A stretch of 64,000 bases of DNA from the NCBI GenBank assembly GCA_036389155.1, contig DASVQN010000039.1, positions 1 to 64,000 of the forward strand, in the 5' to 3' direction. Source of the stretch: CADCVT01 sp036389155 (GTDB lineage Bacteria; Actinomycetota; Thermoleophilia; Solirubrobacterales; Solirubrobacteraceae). Both the position numbers and the translations under genes were made by a program. Below, piece by piece: positions 25,501-32,622 of the stretch (position 1 is the first letter of the stretch; the number at the start of each line of letters is the position of its first letter). The notes below the pieces were generated by a model. The model worked only from the letters and a program-made list of their open reading frames with translations, was not told the origin of the DNA and ran no database searches.

Positions 25501-28362
25501 CGCTGAGCCGTCGGCGTTCCGGAGCACCGGTTCGGTGACCCCGGTCTCGCGGTCCAGCACGAACATCAGCCAGCCGTCCTCGCCGGTCGCGGTGTTGCGC
25601 TGCTCGGCCACGAAGCCGAGGTAGCGGCCGTCGGCGGACAACGCAGGGAAGTGCTTGTTGGAGCGTGTGATGTCCTCGGTGACCTCGTCGACCGCCGGCA
25701 GGGCCTCCGTCTCGCCGGTCTCGACATCGCGCACGTAGAGCTGCCAGTAGTTCGGGTAGTCGCCGTCCCGCGTGAACGCGACATGGCGGCCGTCGGCCGA
25801 GATCGCGGGCCGCTCCATCGCCGCGCCGCGCCCGGCGAGCTGCGACCCGTCCGTCTCGAACGAGGCGCGCTCGATGTCGCGTGGCGTCGCGGCGCCCGGA
25901 CCGGGGTCGCACTCGTCCGGCAGCGGCTCGTGTGTCGGGTAGGCGCCGAGCGAGCCGTCCAGGGTGCGCACGTAGATCGCGTTGTTCGTGTCGTCGATCG
26001 CCAGGTCGTAGGGCCGCGCGGCGAACGTCGTGGAGGAGAGCTCGCTGCCGTCGCCGGCGTCGAGCGTGTGGATGCGGTCGTCGGGGTGCGGCACGTACAG
26101 GTAGCGGCCGGACAGCGCCAGCGTCTGGCCCGCCGGACCCTGCTGATCGACGGCAGGCGGCGCGTAGCCGGAGGGCTGCCAGCTCCACCTCAGCGCGCCC
26201 GTGATCTGGTCGAGCGCGTAGACCCGCCCGGACCGGTCGACGGCGATGATCGTGCCCCGGTGCTCCACGGGCGTCCCGTCGAGGCGGGCGTCCGTCGCGA
26301 ACGACCAGTTGACCGAGCCGTCGTCGGGATCCACCGCCACGATCTGGCCGCCGCCCGTCGGGTCGGAACCCTCCGGACCCGAGCCCTCCCAGCCGGCTAC
26401 GACGACCTGCCCGATCGAGTCCACCAGCGGCGCCGCGGGGGTCTTCGCCATGGCCGGAAGCCGCACGTCGAACAGCGCGGCGACCGGCGCGCCCCACGTC
26501 CCGTCGCCTGTCGTCGGCCCCCCGGTCGCGACGTCGAACCCGGCCAGGTGGCCCGCGTTGGTGGCGAATCCGCGCGGCCCGTCGGACGCGAACGCGAGCG
26601 GCTGGCCGTCGCAGAGGTGATCGAGCTGCAGATAGCCGGACCACATCCAGTCCCAGCCGTTCACCGTCGGGTCCTTGAACGGGTATTCGAGGACGCAGTT
26701 CGGCTCGTAGTTCTTCAGGAAGTCCGCGTTGTACATGAACACGGCGTCGTGCCCCTCCGCCTGCGGGATGACCTCGACCGCGAAGATGGGAACGTCTCCG
26801 CCCCAGCCTGCGACCCCGTACGGCACGGGCTCGCCGGTCCGCGCATTGAGGGCGCCCGCCTGGCCCTCCTCGGCGGTGTAGACGAACCCGCGGTGGTAGA
26901 TCGGCGGCCGGTAGCGGTCATCCACGTAGCTGCCGCCCCGGCGCCACGCGAGCGCCCCGGTCTTCGCGTCCACCGCTGTGATGCGGCCGTCCTCGCCGAA
27001 GTAGACCTTGCCCTCGGCTACGACATGGCCGCCGTCGGCGGGCACCTGCCAGATCGGATCGGGGTCGAGCGACGGGTGCAGGTGGTTGGGCGTCGTGCCC
27101 GAGCGCTGGATGTCGCGTCCGACGCGCGGCCAGTCGCGGACACGCTCGTAGGCCTTGCGCCGCACGTAGACGTTGACGAACGCGGTGTTGTTGGTGAGAT
27201 CGCGGTCCTGCCCCGCCGGGCCGCGCAGGACGACGTAGACGCGCTGGCGGCCTGCCGTCGTCACCACGTTCACGATTCCCTCGACGACCGCCTGCGCCCC
27301 GGCGGCTACGTCGGGCACCGCGGCGGTGGCCACCGGGTGCGCACCCGACGCCGGGTCGGCGAGGAAGAACTCGGCAGTGACGCCGCTGGCGCTCGCCGCG
27401 CCGGCGTTGGTGACGCTCGCCCGGATCGTGGCCGGCTCGCCGGGGTCCACCGTCTGCGGGTCGGCGGAGACGTCGCGATCCCGGACGGACGGGTCGGGCA
27501 ACCGGGTGACGCGGTCGCGCTCGACCGCCGCGCCGGCGGCGTGCAGAGCCTGGATCGCCAACGCCGTGCTGAACGGGTCTCCCCACGAGCCGTCGGGCTG
27601 CTGGCTGCTCAGCAGCACGTCCGCGCCCGCGCCTACGCGGACCGCCGCCGCCGGGGACCGCGCCAGCGCCGCTGTCGCGAGCGCGGTCTCGCGCACGGAC
27701 GGCGCGCCCGCCGACCAGCTGCCGTCGAGCTCCTGCGCGTCCCCGAGCCACTCGATGGCTCCGGCGCGTGCAGCGTCGAGCCGGACGGTCGACCCGTACC
27801 GCCGGACGTACGCGTCGAGAGCAAGCAACGCCTCGCTCGTCAGCGCCGGCTCGTCGCCGCCTTCGCCCCACGCTGCGCCGGAGCCCAGCCGCAGAAGGCG
27901 ATCCGCAGCGCGGCGGGCCGCGTCGCGTTCGCCGAGGGCGGTGAGCGCGCGCAGCCCCAGTGCGGTGTCGAGCGCGTCCGACTGGTACTCGCGCGTCAGG
28001 CCGAAGCCACCGTCGTCGTTCTGCCTCGAGAGGAGCGCGGTCGCGTACCCCGGTGCCGGCGCACCGAGCGAGGCGCGCGCGAGGCTGTCGACGTCGCCGA
28101 AGCCGAGGGGGGCGAGGAAGGCCGCGATCCGCGGGATCGCCGGGCTGTCCGGTCGCGCGATTCCGAGCGCCTCGCCGGCGGCGGCAGAGTCGCGGACGGC
28201 CAGGCGGCTACCGAAGCCACCGTCGGGAAGCTGAACGTTCTCGAGCTGCGCGACCGCCCGATCGATCGCGCCGTCCAGAGAGAACGGCTCGGCCGCGTTG
28301 GCCGGCGCCGGCATGCTGATCGCTGCGCCCACGACCAGGATCGCCAGGCGCCTGAAACGCAT
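22498..28362 (-). CDS. Giant secreted protein: prenyltransferase-type repeats, two propellers, CARDB domains
   Basis: A 1954-residue exported protein. The signal peptide is residues 1-23 (ending PANA). Residues 25-290 are an alpha-toroid with prenyltransferase/squalene-cyclase-type repeats (QLPDGGFG, QNDDGGFG, QELDGSWS, QQPDGSWGDP). A CARDB/Ig-like domain spans about 295-400, a PQQ-type propeller about 405-840 (ITAVDAKTGALAWRRG, IVAVDPDDGSVNWSF, VYALDQITGALRWSW) and a TolB/PD40 propeller about 860-1290 (ISADGRHVAFTRD, LSADGRYLGFVAE, LSRDGRYVAFISS). Several further CARDB/Ig-like domains reach about 1720; then comes a Pro-rich linker (PQPPPGGVPQP) and a basic beta-rich tail. No cyclase Asp motif or sortase signal is seen, so a scaffold or binding role is likely. 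Coupled to the transglutaminase-fold gene by GTGA. Confidence 0.82.
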   Translation of the reverse strand: MRFRRLAILVVGAAISMPAPANAAEPFSLDGAIDRAVAQLENVQLPDGGFGSRLAVRDSAAAGEALGIARPDSPAIPRIAAFLAPLGFGDVDSLARASLGAPAPGYATALLSRQNDDGGFGLTREYQSDALDTALGLRALTALGERDAARRAADRLLRLGSGAAWGEGGDEPALTSEALLALDAYVRRYGSTVRLDAARAGAIEWLGDAQELDGSWSAGAPSVRETALATAALARSPAAAVRVGAGADVLLSSQQPDGSWGDPFSTALAIQALHAAGAAVERDRVTRLPDPSVRDRDVSADPQTVDPGEPATIRASVTNAGAASASGVTAEFFLADPASGAHPVATAAVPDVAAGAQAVVEGIVNVVTTAGRQRVYVVLRGPAGQDRDLTNNTAFVNVYVRRKAYERVRDWPRVGRDIQRSGTTPNHLHPSLDPDPIWQVPADGGHVVAEGKVYFGEDGRITAVDAKTGALAWRRGGSYVDDRYRPPIYHRGFVYTAEEGQAGALNARTGEPVPYGVAGWGGDVPIFAVEVIPQAEGHDAVFMYNADFLKNYEPNCVLEYPFKDPTVNGWDWMWSGYLQLDHLCDGQPLAFASDGPRGFATNAGHLAGFDVATGGPTTGDGTWGAPVAALFDVRLPAMAKTPAAPLVDSIGQVVVAGWEGSGPEGSDPTGGGQIVAVDPDDGSVNWSFATDARLDGTPVEHRGTIIAVDRSGRVYALDQITGALRWSWQPSGYAPPAVDQQGPAGQTLALSGRYLYVPHPDDRIHTLDAGDGSELSSTTFAARPYDLAIDDTNNAIYVRTLDGSLGAYPTHEPLPDECDPGPGAATPRDIERASFETDGSQLAGRGAAMERPAISADGRHVAFTRDGDYPNYWQLYVRDVETGETEALPAVDEVTEDITRSNKHFPALSADGRYLGFVAEQRNTATGEDGWLMFVLDRETGVTEPVLRNADGSAQYIGIESAWDSPPLSISGDGQTVAFASRANEIVPGDTDDAPDVFVVDRSTGERTLVSRPSDGRQVADESTAPSLSRDGRYVAFISSASLTGAPAESGSAGGGPYVHLHDRTTGQLTAVSVNRSGQVVTGYSPYVSGDGRFVTFTSSATSLIPLARRSELFPGSMDSEDPWWDGHTANVFVFDRDGAPLDLASVNDSGESMLSDEQAGPAVVSDDGQYVVFQNTGVLVKGVSTYVDPQIIARDRTAGTSVQISHDRWDVSGSGASLSPVLSADGTRIAFLSSADNLVDGDTNEARDVFVHDRGGAGAGEGPPAACPRDLEAPGFSDLSVAEGDVQPSDLEEGAPGQVEVTVHNTGELASRAAIVRLYDGDARHGTLIDEQPIAAIAPGASSRPSFAWDPVGHAGAHTLTVVVDPERAVFEQDLTDNEVAKPVDVVAPRLAVSIAPDKPAYGADEAVDLAAHLANSSQATRDARLVVSVRDAGGDEVAGVFDGEAQIAPGAETVLHGTWNTRDTSPARYAVSARLLNAAGDELAGATSSFDIEPDVAAALSLEADHVSYDPDETAVIDALVTNESANDSLTGARVELSLTDAAGLPLDDWDLPAHEVMQGRSSMLSQAKPLRGLVPGTYHARGKLHAADGTTLAEAATEFVVGSSAAAGEGVRGSLSASPTDPERFSTATFDYAVTDDGNADIPGAIVRVRISDPIDGQTLKTLDAAWTITRAGPNAGSLSTTADMPEDRDYQASLHLVLPDGSERALDRAIIRVRPAPSPGSAPQPPPGGVPQPSDPISGAPQPPPDPTAGVPNGCVSIRSGERTRTTAVPGGGLVLMTVRRSDDPALPLRVTVGTRRGVTVASASYTLNGKAVPAAVPLSRLALGAPNRISAIVKLTDKRIVRVTQILTVRTCPVPRVTCRRLADGRHLKCSSSTPLRATRVNVTVVGAGGITAKGSTRVKAPKRARNGTYTLTMRASGPMTPGRYLYKQVATTRRKGERLLATRILVLT

Positions 28363-28546
28363 GCGTCAACCGCGCCCGCCGTGGATGGCCAGCACCCACA
28401 CGGGCGCCTTCCAGCCCCCGCGGCAATGCATTCCACCGAGCCTCGCTGATCGCTTGAGACCGGGTCAACGAAGTGGACGAATATTCGATACACCCAGACC
28501 CGGAGCGCTGCCGCGCCGGAGCGAGGGGCGCTCGCCCGCCGAGGGA

Positions 28547-28648
28547 TCAGGCCGTCGGACGGTGCCCGGATCGAGTGCGCTCGTCACGCAGGGCGTCGAA
28601 CATCCGCTGGCGCAGCGACCGGCTCGCGCCACGCGGCGGCGAGCTCAC
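28547..28648 (-). CDS. Possible 33-residue downstream peptide
   Basis: A 33-residue ORF whose GTG start overlaps the stop of the 28645 gene (GTGA), the coupling used throughout this window. The product is highly basic (RGASRSLRQRMFDALRDERTRSGHRPTA). Nothing is recognised. The remaining gap to 28363 (184 bases) contains only the presumed promoter region of the giant gene; TTGACC occurs on the minus strand near 28463-28468 without a convincing -10. The ORF may be fortuitous. Confidence 0.25.
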   Translation of the reverse strand: MSSPPRGASRSLRQRMFDALRDERTRSGHRPTA

Positions 28649-29229
28649 GCCGCGAGCGGGTACGTCCGCGTCTCCCCCTCCGTCGTCGTCACGACGAGCG
28701 CGAGGTCCGCGACGTCCGCCGAGGGCTCCACGCCGAGGAACGCGCCGTCCCGCGCCCGCCGCAGCGGGCGGTCACCGGCGGGCGTCCGCAGGACGACCTC
28801 CCGCACGGCATCCGTCGCCACGCCGAAGACCACCGCCCGCTCCGCCTGCCCCGGCCGCGCGGGGTAGCGCTGGGCCGCGAACGCGAGGCCGGCGGTCCCG
28901 AGGTCCGCGCAGGCGCCGTCCGCCGCCGCGGGCAGCGGGACGTGGTCGCCCGCGGCGTCGACGCGCCCGAACCGCCCATCCTCCACGCGCCCCGCGTTCG
29001 CGCACGTCATCCCGGTCGTGCCGCGGTACACGCGCACGCCCCAGCGCGGGCCGCCGTCGGGGTCGTCGGCGAGCGCGTGCACGGCGGGCGGAAAACCGTC
29101 CGGCTCGAGGTCCTCGCTGGTCGGGTTCGGGTGGACGGGGGCGTCGTCGCTCGTCACCGCGCTCGCCGCGGCGACCCCGCCCACCATGCTGGCCAGCATG
29201 AGGAGGAGCAGTCCCAGGCGCGGCATCAT
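28645..29229 (-). CDS. Secreted protein related to the sigma-linked protein at 30275
   Basis: A 194-residue product with a signal sequence (MMPRLGLLLLMLASMVGGVAAASA) and one extracytoplasmic domain. WGVRVYRGTTGMTCANAGRVEDGRFGRVD, GACADLG, AVVFGVATDAVREVVL and DGAFLGV align in order with WGARTYTSRLGLPCIYVGRVQAGRLGLVR, GQCATEP, SLVYGLVDRTVTSVAL and DGVFLHV of the protein at 30275-30976, including both cysteines. It therefore looks like the outer domain of that protein, secreted alone. The ATG overlaps the upstream stop (ATGA), pairing it with the Cys-rich protein at 29226-29618. Function unknown; a role in the sigma-factor signal path is inferred. Confidence 0.65.
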   Translation of the reverse strand: MMPRLGLLLLMLASMVGGVAAASAVTSDDAPVHPNPTSEDLEPDGFPPAVHALADDPDGGPRWGVRVYRGTTGMTCANAGRVEDGRFGRVDAAGDHVPLPAAADGACADLGTAGLAFAAQRYPARPGQAERAVVFGVATDAVREVVLRTPAGDRPLRRARDGAFLGVEPSADVADLALVVTTTEGETRTYPLAA

Positions 29230-29618
29230 CCGCACCAGTTGTGGGCCAGGTGGTTGTGCGCGGAGAAGACGTCCTGGTCGTAGACGTTCGCGTACGAGCC
29301 GCACTCGGAGTACGACCCGAAGCTGTTCGACCACGCGTTGCAGGTCGTGCCGGTGTTGGGCGTGATCTCCTCGCCGCGCCACACGCCGCCGGAGTAGATC
29401 GAGCAGCGCCGGTAGGTGGACGAGCACCCGGTCTCGACGCGCGAGAAGAACGACCCGTCCGTGGTGCTGCTGCCGTGGACGAAGCCGTGGCCGACGCAGT
29501 TCGTGTGGTAGTGGTCGGCGGCGGCGACGTGCACCAGAGCGCCGAACGCGAACGCGGCGAGGACGGCGAGCACCGCGGCCGCTGGTCTAGAAGGACAGTG
29601 TAGTTCGATAGTTGACAC
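29226..29618 (-). CDS. Small secreted Cys- and His-rich protein
   Basis: A 130-residue product from a GTG start. The signal peptide is about residues 12-34 (AAAVLAVLAAFAFGALVHVAAA). The mature part is rich in Cys, Ser, Tyr, Asn and His (YHTNCVGHGFVHG, TGCSSTYRRCSIYSG, GTTCNAWSNSF, SECGSYANVY, NHLAHNWCG). Seven mature cysteines suggest disulfides or metal binding. No family is recognised. It is divergent from the ECF sigma gene at 29649 with only 30 bases between, so both are probably controlled from the same gap. Coupled to 28645 by ATGA. Confidence 0.65.
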   Translation of the reverse strand: MSTIELHCPSRPAAAVLAVLAAFAFGALVHVAAADHYHTNCVGHGFVHGSSTTDGSFFSRVETGCSSTYRRCSIYSGGVWRGEEITPNTGTTCNAWSNSFGSYSECGSYANVYDQDVFSAHNHLAHNWCG

Positions 29619-29648
29619 GTCGTCACTAGGTCATCGAGCGTTCAATCT

Positions 29649-30278
29649 GTGACAGGCCGGGGGTCGAGGTGGTTGCCGCGTGCCGGGCGCCAGCGCGCGG
29701 ACGACCGGCCCCTGCTGGTCCGCGCCCGCGAGCGACCCGAGCTCTTCGGCGAGTTCTTCGCCGAGCGTCACCGTCCGGTCCTGCGCTACTTCGCCCGGCG
29801 CGTGCTCGACCCCGAGGCCGCGTTCGACCTCATGGCCGAGACGTTCGCCGCCGCGTTCGCGGCACTGCCCGACTTCCGCGGCTCGACCGAGGAGGAGAGC
29901 CACGCGTGGCTGTGGGCGATCGCCCGTCATCTCCTCTTCCGCTGGCGCGAGCGCGGCGAGGTCGAGCGACGGAGCATGCACCGGCTCGGGATCGACCTGC
30001 CCGTCATGACGACGTTCGAGTACGAGCGCGTCGAGGAGCTCGCCGACCTGGACCGCGTCCGCCCGCGGGTCGACGAGTCGCTCGCGGCGCTGACCCGCGA
30101 CCAGCGCGAAGCCGTGAGGATGCGGGTGGTGGAGGAGCGCGACTACGAGGAGATCGCCGAGCTGCTCGGGGTGAGCGAGGTGGTCGTGCGCGCCCGCGTC
30201 TCGCGCGGTCTGCGCCACCTCGCCGCCCTGCTCGAGGACCAGGCGGAGGCCGACATCGCGGTGGAGGAGGCCTCGTGA
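29649..30278 (+). CDS. ECF-type RNA polymerase sigma factor
   Basis: A 209-residue group 4 sigma factor. Region 2 is RPELFGEFFAERHRPVLRYFARRVLDPEAAFDLMAETFAAAFAALPDF, followed by WLWAIARHLLFRWRERG. Region 4 is LTRDQREAVRMRVVEERDYEEIAELLGVSEVVVRARVSRGLRHL, with the helix-turn-helix. The GTG at 29649 is used; TTG at 29670, behind a GAGG purine stretch, is equally plausible. Its stop overlaps the following membrane-protein gene (GTGA), the usual arrangement of a sigma factor and its anti-sigma regulator. The upstream gap contains TTGACA at 29612-29617 but no good -10. Confidence 0.9.
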   Translation: MTGRGSRWLPRAGRQRADDRPLLVRARERPELFGEFFAERHRPVLRYFARRVLDPEAAFDLMAETFAAAFAALPDFRGSTEEESHAWLWAIARHLLFRWRERGEVERRSMHRLGIDLPVMTTFEYERVEELADLDRVRPRVDESLAALTRDQREAVRMRVVEERDYEEIAELLGVSEVVVRARVSRGLRHLAALLEDQAEADIAVEEAS

Positions 30279-30976
30279 GCGAGATCCCGCGCGAGCACGA
30301 GGCGGCACGGGCGCTGCAGCGCGAGTTCGAGCGGCTCGGGCGCGAGCGCGCGGCGGCGGCGGGCGCGACCGCGCGCCGGCGCGGCCCGCGCCGGAGGCGC
30401 ACGCTCGTCCTCGCCCTCGTCGCCACGCTGCTCCTCGCCGCCGTCGCCGCCGCGGCGACCGGCCTGCTGTGGGACGACGATCCCGTCTCGAGCGAGCGCG
30501 AGCCGCTCTCGCCCGCGCTCGAGCGCGCGCCGGGCGACGCCCGCCTCTCCCCCGTGCGCGTCCCGGACCCCGTCGAAGGCCCCCCGTGGGGCGCGCGCAC
30601 CTACACCAGTCGCCTCGGGCTGCCGTGCATCTACGTCGGCCGCGTCCAGGCGGGCAGGCTCGGCCTCGTGCGCGACGGCCGGTTCGCTCCGTACACCGGC
30701 CGCGTCGGCGGCCAGTGCGCCACCGAGCCCGACCAGCACCTCACCTTCTCGGTGCGGCGCAGCTCGGAGCCCGACGGCGGGCGCTCGCTCGTGTACGGCC
30801 TCGTCGACCGGACCGTCACGTCCGTCGCGCTGCTGCGCGGCGTCCGGCGCGAGACGCTTCCCATCGCGCCCGACGGCGTCTTCCTGCACGTCTCCGCCGG
30901 CGCCGAGGCCCTGCGCGGCGCCCAGCTGGAGACCGTGGTCGCCGGGCGCGTCCGCCGCACCGCGCTGCTGCCCTGA
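30275..30976 (+). CDS. Sigma-linked membrane protein, putative anti-sigma factor
   Basis: A 233-residue single-pass protein. The first 40 residues are a charged cytoplasmic helix (REHEAARALQREFERLGRERAAAA) followed by an Arg cluster. One membrane helix (TLVLALVATLLLAAVAAAATGLLW) and a 160-residue outer domain follow. The topology fits an anti-sigma factor, but no zinc (HxxxCxxC) ASD motif is present, so sigma binding is inferred from GTGA coupling to the ECF gene. The outer domain is homologous to the free secreted protein at 28645-29229, with two conserved cysteines. That suggests the outer domain senses something or the secreted copy competes with it. Confidence 0.65.
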   Translation: MSEIPREHEAARALQREFERLGRERAAAAGATARRRGPRRRRTLVLALVATLLLAAVAAAATGLLWDDDPVSSEREPLSPALERAPGDARLSPVRVPDPVEGPPWGARTYTSRLGLPCIYVGRVQAGRLGLVRDGRFAPYTGRVGGQCATEPDQHLTFSVRRSSEPDGGRSLVYGLVDRTVTSVALLRGVRRETLPIAPDGVFLHVSAGAEALRGAQLETVVAGRVRRTALLP

Positions 30977-31021
30977 GCCCGCCGCCGTCACGCGGCGCGC
31001 TCCCGTCGCCCATCCGAGGCG

Positions 31022-31516
31022 ATGCCACAGACAACGCAGTGGAACTGGCCGCGCCTGCGCACCCTGTGCGAGCGCGAGGCGGGCCGCATCCTGCGCCGCG
31101 ACAGCGAACGCGACGACGCCGTGCAGGAGGCGCTCATCCGCGCCTGGAGCCAGCAGGCCGCGTGCCGCACGCCGCACGCGCCCGACCCCTGGGTCCGCCA
31201 GATCGCCCGGCGCGAGGCGCTTCGCGTGGCGGTCCGGCGCCGCCGCGACCACGAGCGCACCGCCGCCAGCGCGCGCGAGCCCGTCGCCCCCGACGCCATC
31301 TCCGACGTGCTCGACCGGCTGGACGTCCTGCGCGCGCTGCAGACGCTGTCGGCCCAGGATCGCGTGCTGACGACGCTCCGCTACTTCGGAGACCTCACGC
31401 AGGAGGAGATCGCAGGCAGGCTCGGGCTGCCGGTGGGGACGGTGAAGGTCCGCCTGCACCGCGTCCGGCGGCGCCTGGCGGGCGCGTCGGCGCTGGCGCA
31501 CGCCGCCGGCGCCTGA
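31022..31516 (+). CDS. ECF-type RNA polymerase sigma factor (second)
   Basis: A 164-residue ECF sigma factor of the SigE/RpoE type. Region 2 includes LCEREAGRILRRDSERDDAVQEALIRAWSQ and region 4 is LSAQDRVLTTLRYFGDLTQEEIAGRLGLPVGTVKVRLHRVRRRL, with a clear helix-turn-helix. It starts 45 bases after the previous regulator gene and reads the same way. No separate anti-sigma gene follows; the next gene (31550) is a small soluble protein. It may therefore share regulation with the first ECF system. The two sigma factors are not close duplicates. Confidence 0.88.
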   Translation: MPQTTQWNWPRLRTLCEREAGRILRRDSERDDAVQEALIRAWSQQAACRTPHAPDPWVRQIARREALRVAVRRRRDHERTAASAREPVAPDAISDVLDRLDVLRALQTLSAQDRVLTTLRYFGDLTQEEIAGRLGLPVGTVKVRLHRVRRRLAGASALAHAAGA

Positions 31517-31549
31517 TCACCCGCCGGTCGCTCTGGTTGCATTACGACG

Positions 31550-31837
31550 ATGGACGAGGTCTGGGCCGACGACATCCTGCTCACGTTCGACGGCCGCGTC
31601 GTGGAGGTCTTCGGGTTCCCGGGCAGCGAGAGCATCCGCTTCCACGTCCTGAACCTCGACCTCGCGAGCGACGGCCCCGATCGCAAGGGGCGCTACAGCG
31701 TCACGCTCGAGCCGGCCTCGCGCGGCGGCGGCTGCCAGCTCGACGTCCCGGAGGAGGACTGGGTCGCGGTCGGGCCGTTCCTCGACCGCGTCCTCGCCGC
31801 GATGCCCGTCGCCGAGGACGTCCCGGAGGCCGGCTAG
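31550..31837 (+). CDS. Small soluble hypothetical protein
   Basis: A 95-residue acidic protein, MDEVWADDILLTFDGRVVEVFGFPGSESIRFHVLNLDL, with alternating hydrophobic strands and no signal peptide or membrane segment. The pattern resembles small beta-barrel/PH-like domains that occur next to regulators, but I do not recognise a named family. The ATG at 31550 lies 33 bases after the second sigma factor. Its end overlaps the convergent cyclase gene by four bases. Confidence 0.6.
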   Translation: MDEVWADDILLTFDGRVVEVFGFPGSESIRFHVLNLDLASDGPDRKGRYSVTLEPASRGGGCQLDVPEEDWVAVGPFLDRVLAAMPVAEDVPEAG

Positions 31838-32622
31838 CTCGAGGCCGCGCTCGCGTCGCGGGCGAGCGAGTACACCTGCAGCTCGCGCGGCGCGCCCTTC
31901 GCGCGGAACCACCGCCGCTTCTTCACGGCGAAGCCGGAGCAGTCGGTCTGGTCGATCACCGCGTCGGTGACGAGCAGCTCGCCGCCCTTGGCCGCGTCCA
32001 TGACCCGCGCCGCGATGTTCACGTCGCGCCCTAGGTAGTCGCCGCCCATCCGCCGCGGGTGGCCGACGTGGACGCCGGCGCGCAGCTGCGGGCGGTGGCC
32101 GCAGACCTCGACGCCCTCGAGCCGCTCGTGGATCGCCAGCGCCGCCGCGACCGCGCCCTCGCACGACGCGAAGACGGCCATGTGCCCGTCGCCGAGCCGC
32201 TTCACGAGGCGCCCGTCGTGCTCGCGGATGGCCGGCTCGACGACGCCGCTGACCTCGCGCAGCAGCTCCAGCGCCGCCTCGTCGCCGACCTCGAGCACCC
32301 ACGACGAGAACCCGACGAGGTCGGTGAACATGATCGCCGCGCCCTCGTGACCGTGGCCGCGGCCCGCGCGCTCGGACACCGCCTGCCACAGCTGGAGCGC
32401 GGTCAGCCCCACCTCGCGCGCCGCGCTCTGGCGCGTGTCGCGCATCTCCGTCAGGTGACGCGCGACGATCTCGGCGGGCCGGCCGGACGCCGTCGACAGC
32501 TCGTCCCCGAACCGCTCGTCGCCCGGCAGCGCCTCCCGCGCGGCGTTGACGGCGCGCATGACCGACGGGTGGCCGTCGAGGCGACGCAGCGCCGCGGTGA
32601 GCTTCGCCGCGCGCTCGTTCAC
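31834..32622 (-). CDS. Class III adenylate/guanylate cyclase-like protein
   Basis: A 262-residue soluble protein. An N-terminal helical region with a DNA-binding-like stretch (LTALQLWQAVSE) precedes a class III nucleotide cyclase domain. The metal-binding start is AIMFTDLVGFSSW (Asp in FTDLVGF), then LVKRLGDGHMAVF (second Asp, GDG) and the later GGDYLGRDVNIAARVMDAAKGGELLVTD with the transition-state Asn/Arg positions (NIAAR). Both metal aspartates are present, so it may be active. The GTG start overlaps the PurM-like gene stop (GTGA), an unusual pairing. Substrate preference is not evident. Confidence 0.85.
   Translation of the reverse strand: MNERAAKLTAALRRLDGHPSVMRAVNAAREALPGDERFGDELSTASGRPAEIVARHLTEMRDTRQSAAREVGLTALQLWQAVSERAGRGHGHEGAAIMFTDLVGFSSWVLEVGDEAALELLREVSGVVEPAIREHDGRLVKRLGDGHMAVFASCEGAVAAALAIHERLEGVEVCGHRPQLRAGVHVGHPRRMGGDYLGRDVNIAARVMDAAKGGELLVTDAVIDQTDCSGFAVKKRRWFRAKGAPRELQVYSLARDASAASS

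Noticed and set aside
20861..28449. Several long plus-strand frames (20861-22936, 23599-25506, 25651-28449)
   Set aside because: All are antisense shadows of the giant secreted protein and its partner. They are rich in Arg/Asp/Val repeats with no domain, while the minus strand shows propeller and CARDB motifs.
29612..29646. TTGACA as the -35 of the first ECF sigma gene
   Set aside because: The hexamer is perfect but no -10 exists at 16-18 bases (CGAGCG is found), and the start codon is uncertain. Not annotated as a promoter.
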